Shown here in pieces: positions 42,772 to 52,645 of a stretch of 64,000 nucleotides of DNA; position 1 is the first letter of the stretch; each line of letters opens with the position of its first letter. Both the position numbers and the translations under genes were made by a program. Origin of the DNA: Candidatus Melainabacteria bacterium (lineage in GTDB: Bacteria > Cyanobacteriota > Vampirovibrionia > Obscuribacterales > Obscuribacteraceae); NCBI GenBank assembly GCA_016716405.1, contig JADJWK010000001.1:248001-312000 (forward strand), read 5' to 3'. The notes beneath the pieces are model-generated. The model was not told the origin of the DNA. It did not search any database and saw nothing but the letters and a program-made list of their open reading frames with translations.

Positions 42772-45255
42772 CTACCTGGCTGCTTCGCTCGCCTTGCCGG
42801 CTCGCTTGAGGGGGCGAGCCCCCGGCTTCTTCGATACCGCTTGCGCCACCGACTGGCTCACCGGCCGGAGCTTGCCGTGCTTGATCGCCGGCACCGCGAG
42901 CCCGAAAGCGTTGACGAACTTGCTCCCTTCCCCGTCCCGACCATTGTCCCCGGCGCTGCCAGGGGCGCTCAAACGAGAGAGAATCTCCTCGGCGGTGGCC
43001 GGAACCGATAGACAGGGGATGCTGTCCCCGCACACGAAGGAGATGGCATGTTTGATCGCCGCCCAGACGGATATAGCGAGCAAGAGGGGCGGCTCGCCCA
43101 CGGCCTTGGTGCCCCGGACATTGGGGGTGCAGTAATTGTCGATGGTATCGACGTTGAAGACAGAGGGGACATCGTAGATATTGGGGATTTTATAAGTGGT
43201 GGGCGAATAGTTGAGGAGATGGCCGGTCTCCGTATAACGGAGCTCTTCATTGGTGAGCCAGCCCATGCCCTGCACCATACCGCCGATGATCTGGCCGCGG
43301 TTGATACCGGGATTGATGCTCTTCCCCACATCCATGAGCACGTCTATACGATCCACTCTCATCTCGCCGGTGAAGCGATCGATGGTCACTTCCGAGACCG
43401 CCGCACCGATAGTGAAATATAGAAATGGCACGCCTTTTCCCGCAGCCCAGTCGAAGTCGATGCCCCGGGTCGCATAATAGCCCCTCTCCCCGAGACTGAC
43501 CCGCTCGCGATAAGACATGCCGACGAGCTCGGCGAAAGCGATCTTGTTGTCCGGGCGGCGCCGGTCGAAGACCTGGCCGTCCTCGAAGACGATCTGCTCG
43601 GGATAGGCTCCGATGCCCGTTTCCTTGGAGGCGAAATAACGACTTGCTACAGCCGCCATATTCTGCTTGATCTTCTGGCAGGCATCGACGGCGGCGCTGC
43701 CATTGAGATCTGTGGCGGCCGAAGCGGCTGTGGCGGAGGTATTGTTATTTTTCTCCGTAGAGGTGGCCATGACTATGACCCAGGATGGATCGATGGAGAA
43801 TTCGTCCGCCACCAGCATCTGGATATTGGTATTGACTCCCTGACCCATCTCGGTGGCTCCGGTGGAGACCTGGACCGTGCCGTCGAGATAGACATTGACC
43901 AGGGCGTTCGCCTGATTGAGAAATTTGTTGGTGAAAGAAATCCCGAACTTCACCGGAGTCAGGGCGATTCCCTTGAGATGGGTCGGGCAACTGGCGTTGA
44001 AGCGCTCCACCTCGGCAAACCGCTGCCGGTAAGAAGAAGTCTCCTCGAGCTGCTCGAAAACCTTCGGAAGGGTGTTGTTCTCCACTATCTGACCGTAGGG
44101 GGTAGTGTTGCGATCTTCTATCCCGTAGAGATTAGCGAGCCGCACATCGAGGGCATCTTTGCCGAGACAGGCAGCGATCTCCTCCATGATGTTCTCGATG
44201 GTGATCACGCCCTGGGGACCGCCGAAACCTCGAAAAGCCGTGTTCGGAGGAAAATTGGTCTTGCAGATCCGGCCCCTGATCTCGGCTGCCGGAATGAAAT
44301 AGGCGTTGTCGGCATGGGTGAGCGCCCGGCCCAGGACCGCCGTGGAGAGGTCGTTGTGGGCCCCGCCGTCCGCGAAGATCCGAAGGCTCATGCCCAGGAT
44401 CCTGCCGTCGTCGTCGAAAGCCACTCGATAGTCGTTCTGGAAGGGATGACGCTTGCCGGTGAATTTCATATCGTCGTCTTTGATATAGATCATTCGAGCC
44501 GGACGCTTGGTCTTGTGGGCCACCAGCGCAGCCATGACCGCCGGGTGGGTGGCCTGGCACTCTTTGCCGCCGAAGCCTCCGCCCATACGCCTGGTTATCA
44601 CCACCACCTGATTCTGCTTCAAGCCCAGTAGATGCGCAGCCACATGCTGGACCTCGGAGGGCGCCTGGGTCGAGGAGTGAATCGTCAATTGATCCCGCTC
44701 GCCGGGATAGACGATACAGGCCTGGGACTCGAGATAGAAATGATCGGCGCCGCCGATGACGACCGTACCGGAAAGCTCATGTGGAGCCGACTCGAAAGCC
44801 TTTTCGAGATCGCCCCGCTGGATCGCATACTCGCGATCGATAAATTGCTTTCTGGCCCTGGCCTCGTCGATAGTAAGCACCGGCTCGAGCTCTTCGATCT
44901 CGAGACGGACCGCCTTTTTCGCTTTCGCCAGGGCTGTTTTCGTTTCGGCAGCGACGACCACCACCGGCTGACCGATGAACTCCAGCTCGTCCTCCACCAG
45001 GAGCACTTCGTCCTGCAAGATGGGCCCGAATTTATTATGAGCGAGATCGGCATGGGTAAAGAGACCCACCACCCCTTCGATTTTCGCGGCTGCGCTCAGG
45101 TCTATGCTGACAAGCCTTCCATGCGCCACCGGCGAGCCGACGAAATCGACGAAAAGCTCGTTTTTCGAGGCAGGCATATCGTCGATATAAATCGACTCAC
45201 CGCTTACATGCTCACGAGCCGAGTCGTGAGGCAGATTTCTCCCGACTACGGACAT
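42772..45255 (-). CDS. xdhB: Xanthine dehydrogenase molybdopterin subunit
   Basis: 827 aa. Binds the Mo cofactor and hydroxylates hypoxanthine/xanthine. Signatures: RRMGGGFGGKE, FRGFGGPQG (substrate Arg), TGATEMGQGVNT and catalytic Glu in VGEPPLLLAIS. A C-terminal tail of about 60 residues (VSKKPGARPLKRAGKASEAAR split) is basic and extra to the fold. ATG 45255 overlaps the xdhA stop by 10 nt, so the two are translationally coupled. Confidence 0.95.
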   Translation of the reverse strand: MSVVGRNLPHDSAREHVSGESIYIDDMPASKNELFVDFVGSPVAHGRLVSIDLSAAAKIEGVVGLFTHADLAHNKFGPILQDEVLLVEDELEFIGQPVVVVAAETKTALAKAKKAVRLEIEELEPVLTIDEARARKQFIDREYAIQRGDLEKAFESAPHELSGTVVIGGADHFYLESQACIVYPGERDQLTIHSSTQAPSEVQHVAAHLLGLKQNQVVVITRRMGGGFGGKECQATHPAVMAALVAHKTKRPARMIYIKDDDMKFTGKRHPFQNDYRVAFDDDGRILGMSLRIFADGGAHNDLSTAVLGRALTHADNAYFIPAAEIRGRICKTNFPPNTAFRGFGGPQGVITIENIMEEIAACLGKDALDVRLANLYGIEDRNTTPYGQIVENNTLPKVFEQLEETSSYRQRFAEVERFNASCPTHLKGIALTPVKFGISFTNKFLNQANALVNVYLDGTVQVSTGATEMGQGVNTNIQMLVADEFSIDPSWVIVMATSTEKNNNTSATAASAATDLNGSAAVDACQKIKQNMAAVASRYFASKETGIGAYPEQIVFEDGQVFDRRRPDNKIAFAELVGMSYRERVSLGERGYYATRGIDFDWAAGKGVPFLYFTIGAAVSEVTIDRFTGEMRVDRIDVLMDVGKSINPGINRGQIIGGMVQGMGWLTNEELRYTETGHLLNYSPTTYKIPNIYDVPSVFNVDTIDNYCTPNVRGTKAVGEPPLLLAISVWAAIKHAISFVCGDSIPCLSVPATAEEILSRLSAPGSAGDNGRDGEGSKFVNAFGLAVPAIKHGKLRPVSQSVAQAVSKKPGARPLKRAGKASEAAR

Positions 45256-46694
45256 ACAAGCTCCCTCTCGTCTGCGGTTTCGTAATAGAACTTGAGCATG
45301 ATATTCTCGGCGAGCTGCCGGCGGTACTCTCGCGAGCCGCGCACGTCGGATATCGGATCCACCTGCTTGCCTGCTATCTCGGCCGCCCGGCGGAAGGTGG
45401 AAAGAGAGAAGGTCTGCCCGACAAGCACGCCTTCCACCGCATCCATTCGTTTGACGACCTCGGCGATGCCACCATATGCGACGCTGGCAGACCTGATCAA
45501 ATCGCCGTCGAGCTCGATTTTGATGGCTGCAGTGAAAGCCGAAATATCCAGATGCTGGCGGCGAGACACTTTGTAGAGCCTGAGGAGCTCTCCGTCCCCG
45601 GGAAGAGGAACATGAATCCTTGTGATGATCTCGTCAGGATGGAGCGAGAGCTTCTTGTACCCTGTATAGAGCTCGCCAAAGCCGATCCGGCGCGACCCTT
45701 CGGATCCCCGGACCTCGACCTCGGCGTCCATAGCCATCAAATACGGTGTCGTATCGGCAATCGGAGAGCCGTTAGCGATATTGCCCGCCAGGGTCCCGGC
45801 ATTGCGGATCTGCGGCGAGCCGAAGACCCACATTATGTAATCGAGCTCGGGCTCGAGCCCGGCCATATACTCCTCGAGCTCTTTCAAAGAAACAGAAGCG
45901 CCCACCACGACATAGTCCCTGCCCCCGTGACTCCTCCGCTCGATGCCGGATAGACCTTTCACATTGGCCAGGGTGATGACCTTTTTCAGCTCTATTCTGC
46001 CCTTATTGAGATTGACCGAGACATCGGTGCCGCCGGCCACCAGGAGGGCATCCGGATGCTCCTGCCGGAGAGCCAGGGTTTCTTCCACCGAGACCGGTAT
46101 GTATGCCTGCTTGCCGTCATGACCGACCGCAGCCGGCTCACTCTCAGCCTCATTGAAAGCCTTCACCATGGGCTCGTCCGGATAGATCTCGGCTACCGGT
46201 TTGAACGCACTGGCGTCGACGGCCAGGCCTGCTTCGATGATGGAGCGATAGCCGGTACAGCGGCAGAGATTGCCGGTCAGACCGTCTTTGATCTCGTTTT
46301 CGGCGAGCTTTCTGCCTTCCTCGAAAAGATAAGACATCGCCACTACGAAGCCCGGGGTGCAGTAGCCGCACTGGGCGCCATGACAGTCCACCATGGACTC
46401 CTGGAGAGGATTGAGCACCCCGTCTACCTTGAGCCCTTCCACTGTGACGATATGCCGACAGTCGAGCTGGTAGGCATACTGGATACAGGCATTGACCGGA
46501 CGATACCGGAGCTTGCCGCCCTCGAGCCTGCCGACCAGAACCGAACAGGCGCCGCAATCACCTTCGGAGCAGACTACCTTGGTGCCGCACAGACCGGACT
46601 GATAGCGCAGATAGTCGCTGATTGGGGCAAAGGCATCCTCGCCGCGAAGCTTGTGCTCACGCCCGTTTATGAACAGGAGAATGTAATCACGCAT
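45246..46694 (-). CDS. xdhA: Xanthine dehydrogenase Fe-S/FAD subunit
   Basis: 482 aa. Two [2Fe-2S] clusters (LCGTKVVCSEGDCGACSVL, then GYCTPG...CRCTGYRSI), and an FAD-binding CO-dehydrogenase-type domain with VAGGTDVSVN, NAGTLAGNIANGSP and SRRQHLDIS. Passes electrons from the Mo subunit to NAD+. ATG 46694 matches the family N terminus (MRDYILLFINGREH); the longer frame to 46901 adds non-homologous sequence. Operon order A-B-C. A TTGACA is 90 nt upstream. Confidence 0.95.
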   Translation of the reverse strand: MRDYILLFINGREHKLRGEDAFAPISDYLRYQSGLCGTKVVCSEGDCGACSVLVGRLEGGKLRYRPVNACIQYAYQLDCRHIVTVEGLKVDGVLNPLQESMVDCHGAQCGYCTPGFVVAMSYLFEEGRKLAENEIKDGLTGNLCRCTGYRSIIEAGLAVDASAFKPVAEIYPDEPMVKAFNEAESEPAAVGHDGKQAYIPVSVEETLALRQEHPDALLVAGGTDVSVNLNKGRIELKKVITLANVKGLSGIERRSHGGRDYVVVGASVSLKELEEYMAGLEPELDYIMWVFGSPQIRNAGTLAGNIANGSPIADTTPYLMAMDAEVEVRGSEGSRRIGFGELYTGYKKLSLHPDEIITRIHVPLPGDGELLRLYKVSRRQHLDISAFTAAIKIELDGDLIRSASVAYGGIAEVVKRMDAVEGVLVGQTFSLSTFRRAAEIAGKQVDPISDVRGSREYRRQLAENIMLKFYYETADERELVCP

Positions 46695-46763
46695 ATAAAG
46701 AAGTAACCTCTGCCATATGATACCCGGCAGCCTGATAGATTCCAACCGATTGAAGACCCTTAC

Positions 46764-46790
46764 GAAATAGCTAAGGATGACGGTTGTCAA
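46764..46790 (-). promoter_or_regulatory. Candidate promoter of the xdh operon
   Basis: On the minus strand: perfect TTGACA (46790-46785) and TATTTC (46769-46764), spacer 15 nt, shorter than ideal. Confidence 0.35.
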
Positions 46791-46851
46791 GCGATCCGCT
46801 GCTATTCTGCGAGTAACCGAACAAGACAAATCAAACCAAGAAAGCAGGTCT

Positions 46852-47538
46852 ATGATGGACCCTACTATCGCTCTGGCTGCCGTTCTTCTCGTCATCATCA
46901 TCCATTCCGCCGTCGTCTTTCGCGGAGAGCCCTACCAGAGACACGGCTGCCGCAAACGCAGCCGACCGGTGAAGCCGCCCCTTTCCCTGCGCGACCTGGC
47001 TTTCAGCCTGGCTTTTCCCGGGGCCCTGAGCGAACGATCGGACCTGCGCTGGTTTTTGAAAGTCCCTGCCCTGACGACATTTTGCGCCACCGTCTATCTG
47101 GGACTCTTCGCGATTCCCATCGTTGCTTGCTTCGACGAGCTCTCACCGCTTGTCATACTGGTTCCCGCCCTCTGGCTCGAGACCGGTCTCCTGGATTTCA
47201 TAATCACCTCCCGGGCCCGTCTGGCCAGCCAGTCCTCATACAAGTGCTGGAAGAAAAAGCTGGCGAAAGGCAGCCTCGCACAGGCCGATTCGCAATCGAC
47301 CAGGCTGGCTTCAATCTCGAGAAGCGAGATACGCCTGGAAGACCCGGAGCTCTGGCTCGGCAAACGCGCCCGCTCCACCTCGAGAGCCAGCACCCCTCGC
47401 TTCGAGCACAAATACCGCCAGGCGGCTCGGAGACTTGCCGGGGCGAGCGCGGGAATCGATCGGATCGTATGTGAAAGACCGACCGCTGGACCGGCCGCCG
47501 GCATAATGGCGCGGCTGATCAGAAGACCAGCCTGGTAG
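46852..47538 (+). CDS. Hypothetical membrane protein
   Basis: 228 aa, divergent from xdhA. One N-terminal TM segment (about 6-21, IALAAVLLVIIIHSAVV), a basic loop, then TM segments near 68-88 and 95-115, and a 110-residue Arg/Ser-rich cytoplasmic tail. ATG 46852 and ATG 46855 are adjacent; AGCAGG is upstream. No family recognised. Confidence 0.6.
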   Translation: MMDPTIALAAVLLVIIIHSAVVFRGEPYQRHGCRKRSRPVKPPLSLRDLAFSLAFPGALSERSDLRWFLKVPALTTFCATVYLGLFAIPIVACFDELSPLVILVPALWLETGLLDFIITSRARLASQSSYKCWKKKLAKGSLAQADSQSTRLASISRSEIRLEDPELWLGKRARSTSRASTPRFEHKYRQAARRLAGASAGIDRIVCERPTAGPAAGIMARLIRRPAW

Positions 47539-47589
47539 CTTGCAGAGCTTGAAATCGAAGCCGCCTGGATCCTGTAGAATCCTGGAATC

Positions 47590-48222
47590 ATGGTTGACGT
47601 GACAGCAGTCTGGACAACAACCTGCGACGGACTCGGAGCCGATCGAGAGAAAGCTCTCACCTGCTTCGACGATCTGGTATCCCGCTATGGCGAAGCGCAC
47701 AGGCACTATCACACCATGGAGCACATAAGCGACATCCTCGCTTCGCTCTTCCGGTTCGAGCAGGAGCCTACCGCCGCGCAGATTTTCGCGGCTTTCTTCC
47801 ACGACGCGGTCTATGCCACCAGGCGCCAGGACAACGAGACAAAGAGCGCCGCCCTGGCGCGCCGAAGCCTGGAGTCCCTGCGCCTGGAGCCCGAATTGAT
47901 CGATCGAGTGGAGATGCTCATTCTCTCCACCATCAATCATCAGCCCCTCTCCAGCTCGAGAGAGACCCTCGTTTTCCTCGACTGCGACCTGCTCGCCCTG
48001 GGAGCGGAAAAAGCCGCCTATGACCGTTACCGTCGGTCCATAAGACAGGAATACGACTGGGTGCCGGAAGACAAATACCGTCAGGGCCGCCTGAGAATTC
48101 TCGGGTCATTCGCGGAACGCCGGGAGATTTTCTTTGTCGACGAGATTCGAGAGCAATTCGAGAGCCGGGCAAGAGCCAATCTGGCTGCCGAGATTAAAGA
48201 CCTGGAATCGGCCGGTCGCTGA
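47590..48222 (+). CDS. HD-like metal-dependent hydrolase (COG4339 type)
   Basis: 210 aa. Predicted metal-dependent phosphohydrolase of the HD superfamily: RHYHTMEHISDIL (ligand His), AAFFHDAVYA (the HD pair) and NETKSAALA follow the family order, with a later VFLDCDLLALG Asp. Nothing indicates the substrate; small nucleotides or phosphorylated compounds are the usual suspects. ATG 47590 follows a weak GGAATC. It starts 51 bp after the membrane protein gene. Confidence 0.85.
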   Translation: MVDVTAVWTTTCDGLGADREKALTCFDDLVSRYGEAHRHYHTMEHISDILASLFRFEQEPTAAQIFAAFFHDAVYATRRQDNETKSAALARRSLESLRLEPELIDRVEMLILSTINHQPLSSSRETLVFLDCDLLALGAEKAAYDRYRRSIRQEYDWVPEDKYRQGRLRILGSFAERREIFFVDEIREQFESRARANLAAEIKDLESAGR

Positions 48223-48317
48223 GAGCCTGTGGCGGATCTCTAAGACCCCCTTTGCGACAAACTCTCCCGTTTACATACTATATAGATGAATAGATGCGGG
48301 GGATGAAAAAAATGGCG

Positions 48318-48349
48318 AACGGTAAGCAGCACGAAATCTGCTTACCGTT
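48318..48349 (-). terminator. Intrinsic terminator after the GH25 gene
   Basis: AACGGTAAGCAG (48318-48329) pairs perfectly with 48338-48349; on the minus strand it is followed by CGCCATTTTTTTCATC, a good T-tract. Confidence 0.85.
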
Positions 48350-48360
48350 GCCCAAAGTCG

Positions 48361-48996
48361 TCAGACAGCCAAGCGCTTGAGACTGCGCAGGCTTCCCTTA
48401 TAGCGATTGAGGTCGACGCCTTCCGAGCTGATACCGTCGACCTTGCCGGTCTCGGAATATTGCCAGAAGGTCCAGTCCTTCCACGGTGCCGGTACTCTGG
48501 GGCTGCTCCTCGTAGTGTAGTGCGCCAGCCAGAGATCGTATTCGGCCAGGTCGGCAGGATTGCCCAGGGTATCGTCGGCGAAAGAGGGGCTCAGATAGAT
48601 GATCGGTCGGACGCCAAGGCCCTTCTCGACGCCGTCGAGCCACTGCAGGACCATAGCGAGCCGCTTCTGCCTGGAGAAGCGCTGCCAGCTCTCCGGAACC
48701 TCGATATCCAGAACCGGCGGCAGATCACCAGGCTCGAGCTTGCCTACGGTATTGACCAGATTATCGATCTGCCTGCCGACGTCGGCCCGCGGGCGGAAGA
48801 AATGGTAAGCACCACGGATAATACCGTGCTTTTTCGCTCCCGACCAGTTGACGGCGAACTTGGGATCCACCCAGCTCACGCCTTCGCTGGCTTTGATGAA
48901 AACGAACTTGACACCGGCATTGCGAACCCGAGCCCAGTCGATATCGCCCTGGTGCCTCGAGACATCGATGCCGAAAATATACTGGCTATTAGCCAT
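48361..48996 (-). CDS. GH25 lysozyme without signal peptide
   Basis: 211 aa muramidase of glycoside hydrolase family 25. GIDVSRHQGDIDW (Asp11), FIKASEGV, GAYHFFRP, the catalytic acidic pair DIE at 97-99 and a WQYSETGKVDG end, so the fold is complete. There is no signal peptide, as in phage endolysins and unlike exported lysozymes. ATG 48996 follows AAGGAG. An upstream minus-strand gene encodes a small membrane protein that could act as a holin-like exporter. Confidence 0.9.
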   Translation of the reverse strand: MANSQYIFGIDVSRHQGDIDWARVRNAGVKFVFIKASEGVSWVDPKFAVNWSGAKKHGIIRGAYHFFRPRADVGRQIDNLVNTVGKLEPGDLPPVLDIEVPESWQRFSRQKRLAMVLQWLDGVEKGLGVRPIIYLSPSFADDTLGNPADLAEYDLWLAHYTTRSSPRVPAPWKDWTFWQYSETGKVDGISSEGVDLNRYKGSLRSLKRLAV

Positions 48997-49044
48997 CTTG
49001 TTTCTCCTTGCTTTTCTCGCATTTGCAGAGAGGGACAGGAAAGA

Positions 49045-49061
49045 GACGCAGAGCCTGCGTC
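49045..49061 (-). terminator. Weak hairpin between membrane protein and lysozyme genes
   Basis: GACGCAG (49045-49051), loop AGC, CTGCGTC (49055-49061); TCTTTCC follows on the minus strand. It could reduce rather than stop read-through. Confidence 0.35.
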
Positions 49062-49077
49062 CCTGTCGGTGACCCGC

Positions 49078-49536
49078 TCAGAAGCGGATCTTGATCGCGA
49101 CCTTTTCCAGGACCGGAATCGTGAGGGTCGTGATGATCAAGAGAATCGAGCCATAAACCGGCCGGTAGAGCTCCGGCCATGTAGCCGCGAAAGGACCACC
49201 CAGAGCGAAGACCCAGACAGCGAACGCGACCGTGGCGGCGGTCGCGTGGAAGCGCATCGAATGCTCGGCGAGACTGTCGTGGGTGGGGCGGAAGATGACA
49301 TAGAGCGGGGTCAGAACCAGGAGCGACCCGAAAACAATCCAGTACAAAACTTGGGAATGAGCCATTATCTCCTCTCGCAGCAATCCGTCGAGAGCGAGAT
49401 AGGCGGCAACGAGCTCGCCGGGAATATAGCGGAGCAACTTCTCGAAATAAGACGAATCCGGCCCTTCGGTGTTGGCCCTCGGCTTGTCGGCTTCGGTCCC
49501 CCTGTCCGTTGGGCTGATCTTGTGCTGATCTGCCAT
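49078..49536 (-). CDS. Small membrane protein next to lysozyme, holin-like candidate
   Basis: 152 aa. Polar N terminus (about 1-28), an amphipathic stretch (KLLRYIPGELVAAYLALDG), then three hydrophobic segments (about 60-80, 95-115, 122-143). ATG 49536 is preceded by GGAG at 10 nt. It is 81 bp upstream of the GH25 gene. The size, TM count and position fit a holin, but no holin family is recognised, so this is a hypothesis. Confidence 0.5.
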   Translation of the reverse strand: MADQHKISPTDRGTEADKPRANTEGPDSSYFEKLLRYIPGELVAAYLALDGLLREEIMAHSQVLYWIVFGSLLVLTPLYVIFRPTHDSLAEHSMRFHATAATVAFAVWVFALGGPFAATWPELYRPVYGSILLIITTLTIPVLEKVAIKIRF

Positions 49537-49876
49537 TGTTAGAGCACTCCAACTCCGCTTCAGGACCTGCGCAAACACCGGACGGAATCCGGGCAGACGG
49601 TGAGGAGCGAGGCGAAGATCTGGTGGGAAAGGAAAAAAATCCTGGTTGCAGAAATTAGAGAATGACGCTTGAATTCTCTTGAGTCTCGAAGCCCCATATC
49701 CAGGGCCCGAACATTTCGATACAGCCTGTTAAGATCCGCGCCAGCGAAATGAGAGAGAGCGCAGGAGTCGGCATTCAGGGATTATCAACCGGAGCCGGTC
49801 AGCTTTACAAAAATCCTTGATCCTCCACCAGTGCAGATGTCAGGCGCTCCGCCAGCTCCGAGAGGGTACCGGGTGA
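49537..49876. other. Intergenic region
   Basis: No gene or clear terminator between the membrane protein and the transporter. AT-rich stretch around 49635-49690. Confidence 0.4.
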
Positions 49877-51187
49877 TCAAGCCGTCTCTCCCCGGGCCGA
49901 GGCTATGCCGCGATTCTCGTCGACAAGAGCGAGGGTAATCAGGCTCAAGACGAAAAAGAGAAGGGTGGAGATCAGGCTCAAGCGATAATTTCCCCCGATC
50001 AAATAGCTCAGGGCACCGAAGCTCAGGGGGCCGATTATGGTCGCCAGCTTGACCGAAAGACCCCAGAGACCGAAGATTTCCGCCGATCTCGCCGGAGGAG
50101 CGAACCGCCCCACCAGAGCCCGGGCCGAGGACTGGCTGGCGCCGGTGGCTACCCCCATGAGAGTGGCGCCTGCCCAGAATACGGACTTGCCGGGTGCTAG
50201 CATAACGGTCAGAACCGCTACGATCCAGATGACCAGCGAATAAGCGACAGCTTTTCGAGAACCGAGACGATCCTGGATAGCACCGAATGTGAAGGCACCA
50301 ATCGAGCCCGCCAGATTGACCACCATGATCATGGCGATGGTGTCGCTGGTCTTGAAGCCCATGACCTGCTCCGCATAAACAGCGGCGATGGAGGCCACCG
50401 TGGTGCTGCCGCAGGTGAAAAACAGGATACAGAGAAGGAAAAGGAAAAGGTCCCTGAACTGTGCTGCCCGGCTGACAGTATGACCCAGTCGCTCGAAGCC
50501 GATGACGACAAATGCCTTCCCTTCCGGACGCGCCAGAGGAAGCGCCCGCTCTTTCAAGAATAGAAAGGTCGGCAGAGCACCCAGACTGAATATGGCGGCC
50601 ACGATCCACATTGTCACCGGCACATATTGCGCTGCTGTCTGGCTCTGCCCCTCGGCATGGAATACATAACCGAGACAGAGAGCGAGAGCCAGAATGCCCC
50701 CGAAGTATCCAATAGTCCAGCCCAGAGCCGAGACCCTGCCCATATTCTCCCGGCTGGCTATCTCGGGCAGAAAAGCGGCAATGAGATTCTCCCCTGTCCC
50801 GTACATGACATTGGCTGCACCGAGCACGAAGAGCGCGAGATAGACGTCGCCGGGACCGGCGCAGGAAAGCAGGGCGGTGAACACCGCCAGGAGAATGCTG
50901 GTGATGAGGAGCATCGGCTTCTTCCGGGCGGTGAAATCGGCGATGGTGCCGATTACAGGCGCCGTGAGGACGATAATCAGGTTCGATATCGAAATCAAGC
51001 TGGTGAGCAGCAGGGTAGCCTCGCCGGTCCCCAGAGAGCCCGCCACCGTCCTGACGAAATATGCATGGAATATGGCAGTGCAAACCACTGTCACATAGCT
51101 CGAATTGGCGAAATCGAACAATGCCCAGGAGATTATCTCTCGGTTGCTTGCCGGCGCATTCCCTGACGGCTCAGAAGCCTCGCTCAA
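49877..51187 (-). CDS. UMF1-type MFS transporter
   Basis: 436 aa, 12 hydrophobic segments. The N-terminal WALFDFANSSYVTVV is the signature of the UMF1/Atg22-like MFS family; ARKKPMLLITS follows TM2 as expected. Substrates of bacterial members are unknown, often suggested to be amino acids or drugs. The start is TTG 51187, preceded by GAGAGGAG; no ATG is available before TM1. Divergent from the next plus-strand gene. Confidence 0.85.
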   Translation of the reverse strand: MSEASEPSGNAPASNREIISWALFDFANSSYVTVVCTAIFHAYFVRTVAGSLGTGEATLLLTSLISISNLIIVLTAPVIGTIADFTARKKPMLLITSILLAVFTALLSCAGPGDVYLALFVLGAANVMYGTGENLIAAFLPEIASRENMGRVSALGWTIGYFGGILALALCLGYVFHAEGQSQTAAQYVPVTMWIVAAIFSLGALPTFLFLKERALPLARPEGKAFVVIGFERLGHTVSRAAQFRDLFLFLLCILFFTCGSTTVASIAAVYAEQVMGFKTSDTIAMIMVVNLAGSIGAFTFGAIQDRLGSRKAVAYSLVIWIVAVLTVMLAPGKSVFWAGATLMGVATGASQSSARALVGRFAPPARSAEIFGLWGLSVKLATIIGPLSFGALSYLIGGNYRLSLISTLLFFVLSLITLALVDENRGIASARGETA

Positions 51188-51279
51188 TTTGGCCTGGTCT
51201 CCTCTCTGGCCGTTCGAAATAGTATGATTGTCGGGCCTGTCACATCAGAGCAATATATAGCAATTCTTCCGAGTAAACT

Positions 51280-52641
51280 ATGATTCGCCCCCTTAAAATC
51301 CATCGGCGCAGAGCCATCGCCGCCGCCTCCCTGCTTCTCTTTCCCCTGGCCTTCCCGCTCCCATCATCCGCCCAGGCGCCGCCGGGGCTTCGCAATATAC
51401 CCGAGGATGTAGAGCGCCTCCAGGGGAAAAGCCTCGACCACCCGCCGGACCTGGTGCATCCCTCTGTCGATCCGGCAGCCGCTCCTGATTTGAGCCCACC
51501 CGGTCTGCTCAAGAGCGTCGATCTGGCAATTCCTTCGCCCACCGCCACGCCGGTAACCGGAGAATCCCTGCCGGAGCTGGCAGAAAAGGATATCATCGCC
51601 GATCCCGATCTGCCATCACGCTTGAAGAAGTATCTGGATCAAGCCGAAAGCCAGCTCCAGGACGGCAAATTCAGCCAGGCCACTTCTACCCTCAAAAGAG
51701 CCCTGACCGATGCCGAAAAGCTGGATAAGAACAAAGATCAGATAACCGCGATCATATCGAGACGACTGGGGGAAAGCTACACCGGCCGGCAGATGTACCC
51801 CGAGGCTGCCGAGAGCTTCGAGCAGGAAGCAGAGATCCTGAAAAAGCTGGGTCTGACTGATCCCGCCCTGGCCAGGGCCCGGACCGCTCTGGCAGAGCAC
51901 TACAGCGAGCTCGATATGTCAGGCTTCGGCCAAGGCGTGCTCGAAAGGCTCAAAGAAGCCGGCGTCAATCGCATTACAGTCCTGAAAAACATACAGGCAC
52001 CACGGATTCAGATAGAGTTCGCCCAGAAGCTCATCCGGGACATAAAGTCGAAAGCGGTAAACAAAGTCGGTTTCGACAAAATCGTCGCCTTCGACTTCAA
52101 GAGCCTCGGGGACAATCGCTTCGCCCTCGCTAATATCCAGGGATTGCAGGTGAAGGCGAAATTCTGGGTGAACCTCATAGACTCGCTCATGGAACTCGAC
52201 CAGAACCAGAGCCCCACCGCCCATGTCACCGGTGAAAAGATGGGCAAACAGAAAACCGTGGACGTCAAAGTCCCGCAGGACATCTATGACCGCTCCCTGG
52301 AGATTCTCACCCAGTTGAAAACCTCCATCGACTCCCTTATGCATCCGGCTCCCGGATCACCTTCGGAAAGCGCGCCGGAAGAAGAGACAAGAACGTCTTC
52401 CGAGAGCGGGCCGCAAGAAAGCGACTCAGGATTCCCTCGCGGCAAGCGAGGCTCCGACGAGCTGGATCGTCTCAAAGGAAAGGGACTGGTCCACCCGCCG
52501 GACGTAGTTGATTCTTCGCTCAATTCTTCTTCCAGTCCGGCTGCCGATCCCGACGTCGCTCCGTCATTCCTGACACCTGCGGCGGAGCCGCCCATGGCGC
52601 CGCCAATCCAGCCGGAGAGACCTGCTCTGATCAATCCCTGA
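51280..52641 (+). CDS. Exported TPR protein with duplicated flanking motif
   Basis: 453 aa. Signal peptide (1-31, PLPSSAQA cut). TPR-like helices at about 110-230. A motif is repeated at both ends: ERLQGKSLDHPPDLVHPSVD (about 45-64) and DRLKGKGLVHPPDVVDSSLN (about 398-417). The middle (240-350) is alpha/beta; the tail is Pro/Ser-rich. No family recognised. ATG 51280 has a weak ribosome binding site. The glycosyltransferase gene begins 4 bp after its stop, so they form an operon. Confidence 0.75.
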   Translation: MIRPLKIHRRRAIAAASLLLFPLAFPLPSSAQAPPGLRNIPEDVERLQGKSLDHPPDLVHPSVDPAAAPDLSPPGLLKSVDLAIPSPTATPVTGESLPELAEKDIIADPDLPSRLKKYLDQAESQLQDGKFSQATSTLKRALTDAEKLDKNKDQITAIISRRLGESYTGRQMYPEAAESFEQEAEILKKLGLTDPALARARTALAEHYSELDMSGFGQGVLERLKEAGVNRITVLKNIQAPRIQIEFAQKLIRDIKSKAVNKVGFDKIVAFDFKSLGDNRFALANIQGLQVKAKFWVNLIDSLMELDQNQSPTAHVTGEKMGKQKTVDVKVPQDIYDRSLEILTQLKTSIDSLMHPAPGSPSESAPEEETRTSSESGPQESDSGFPRGKRGSDELDRLKGKGLVHPPDVVDSSLNSSSSPAADPDVAPSFLTPAAEPPMAPPIQPERPALINP

Positions 52642-52645
52642 GCCG

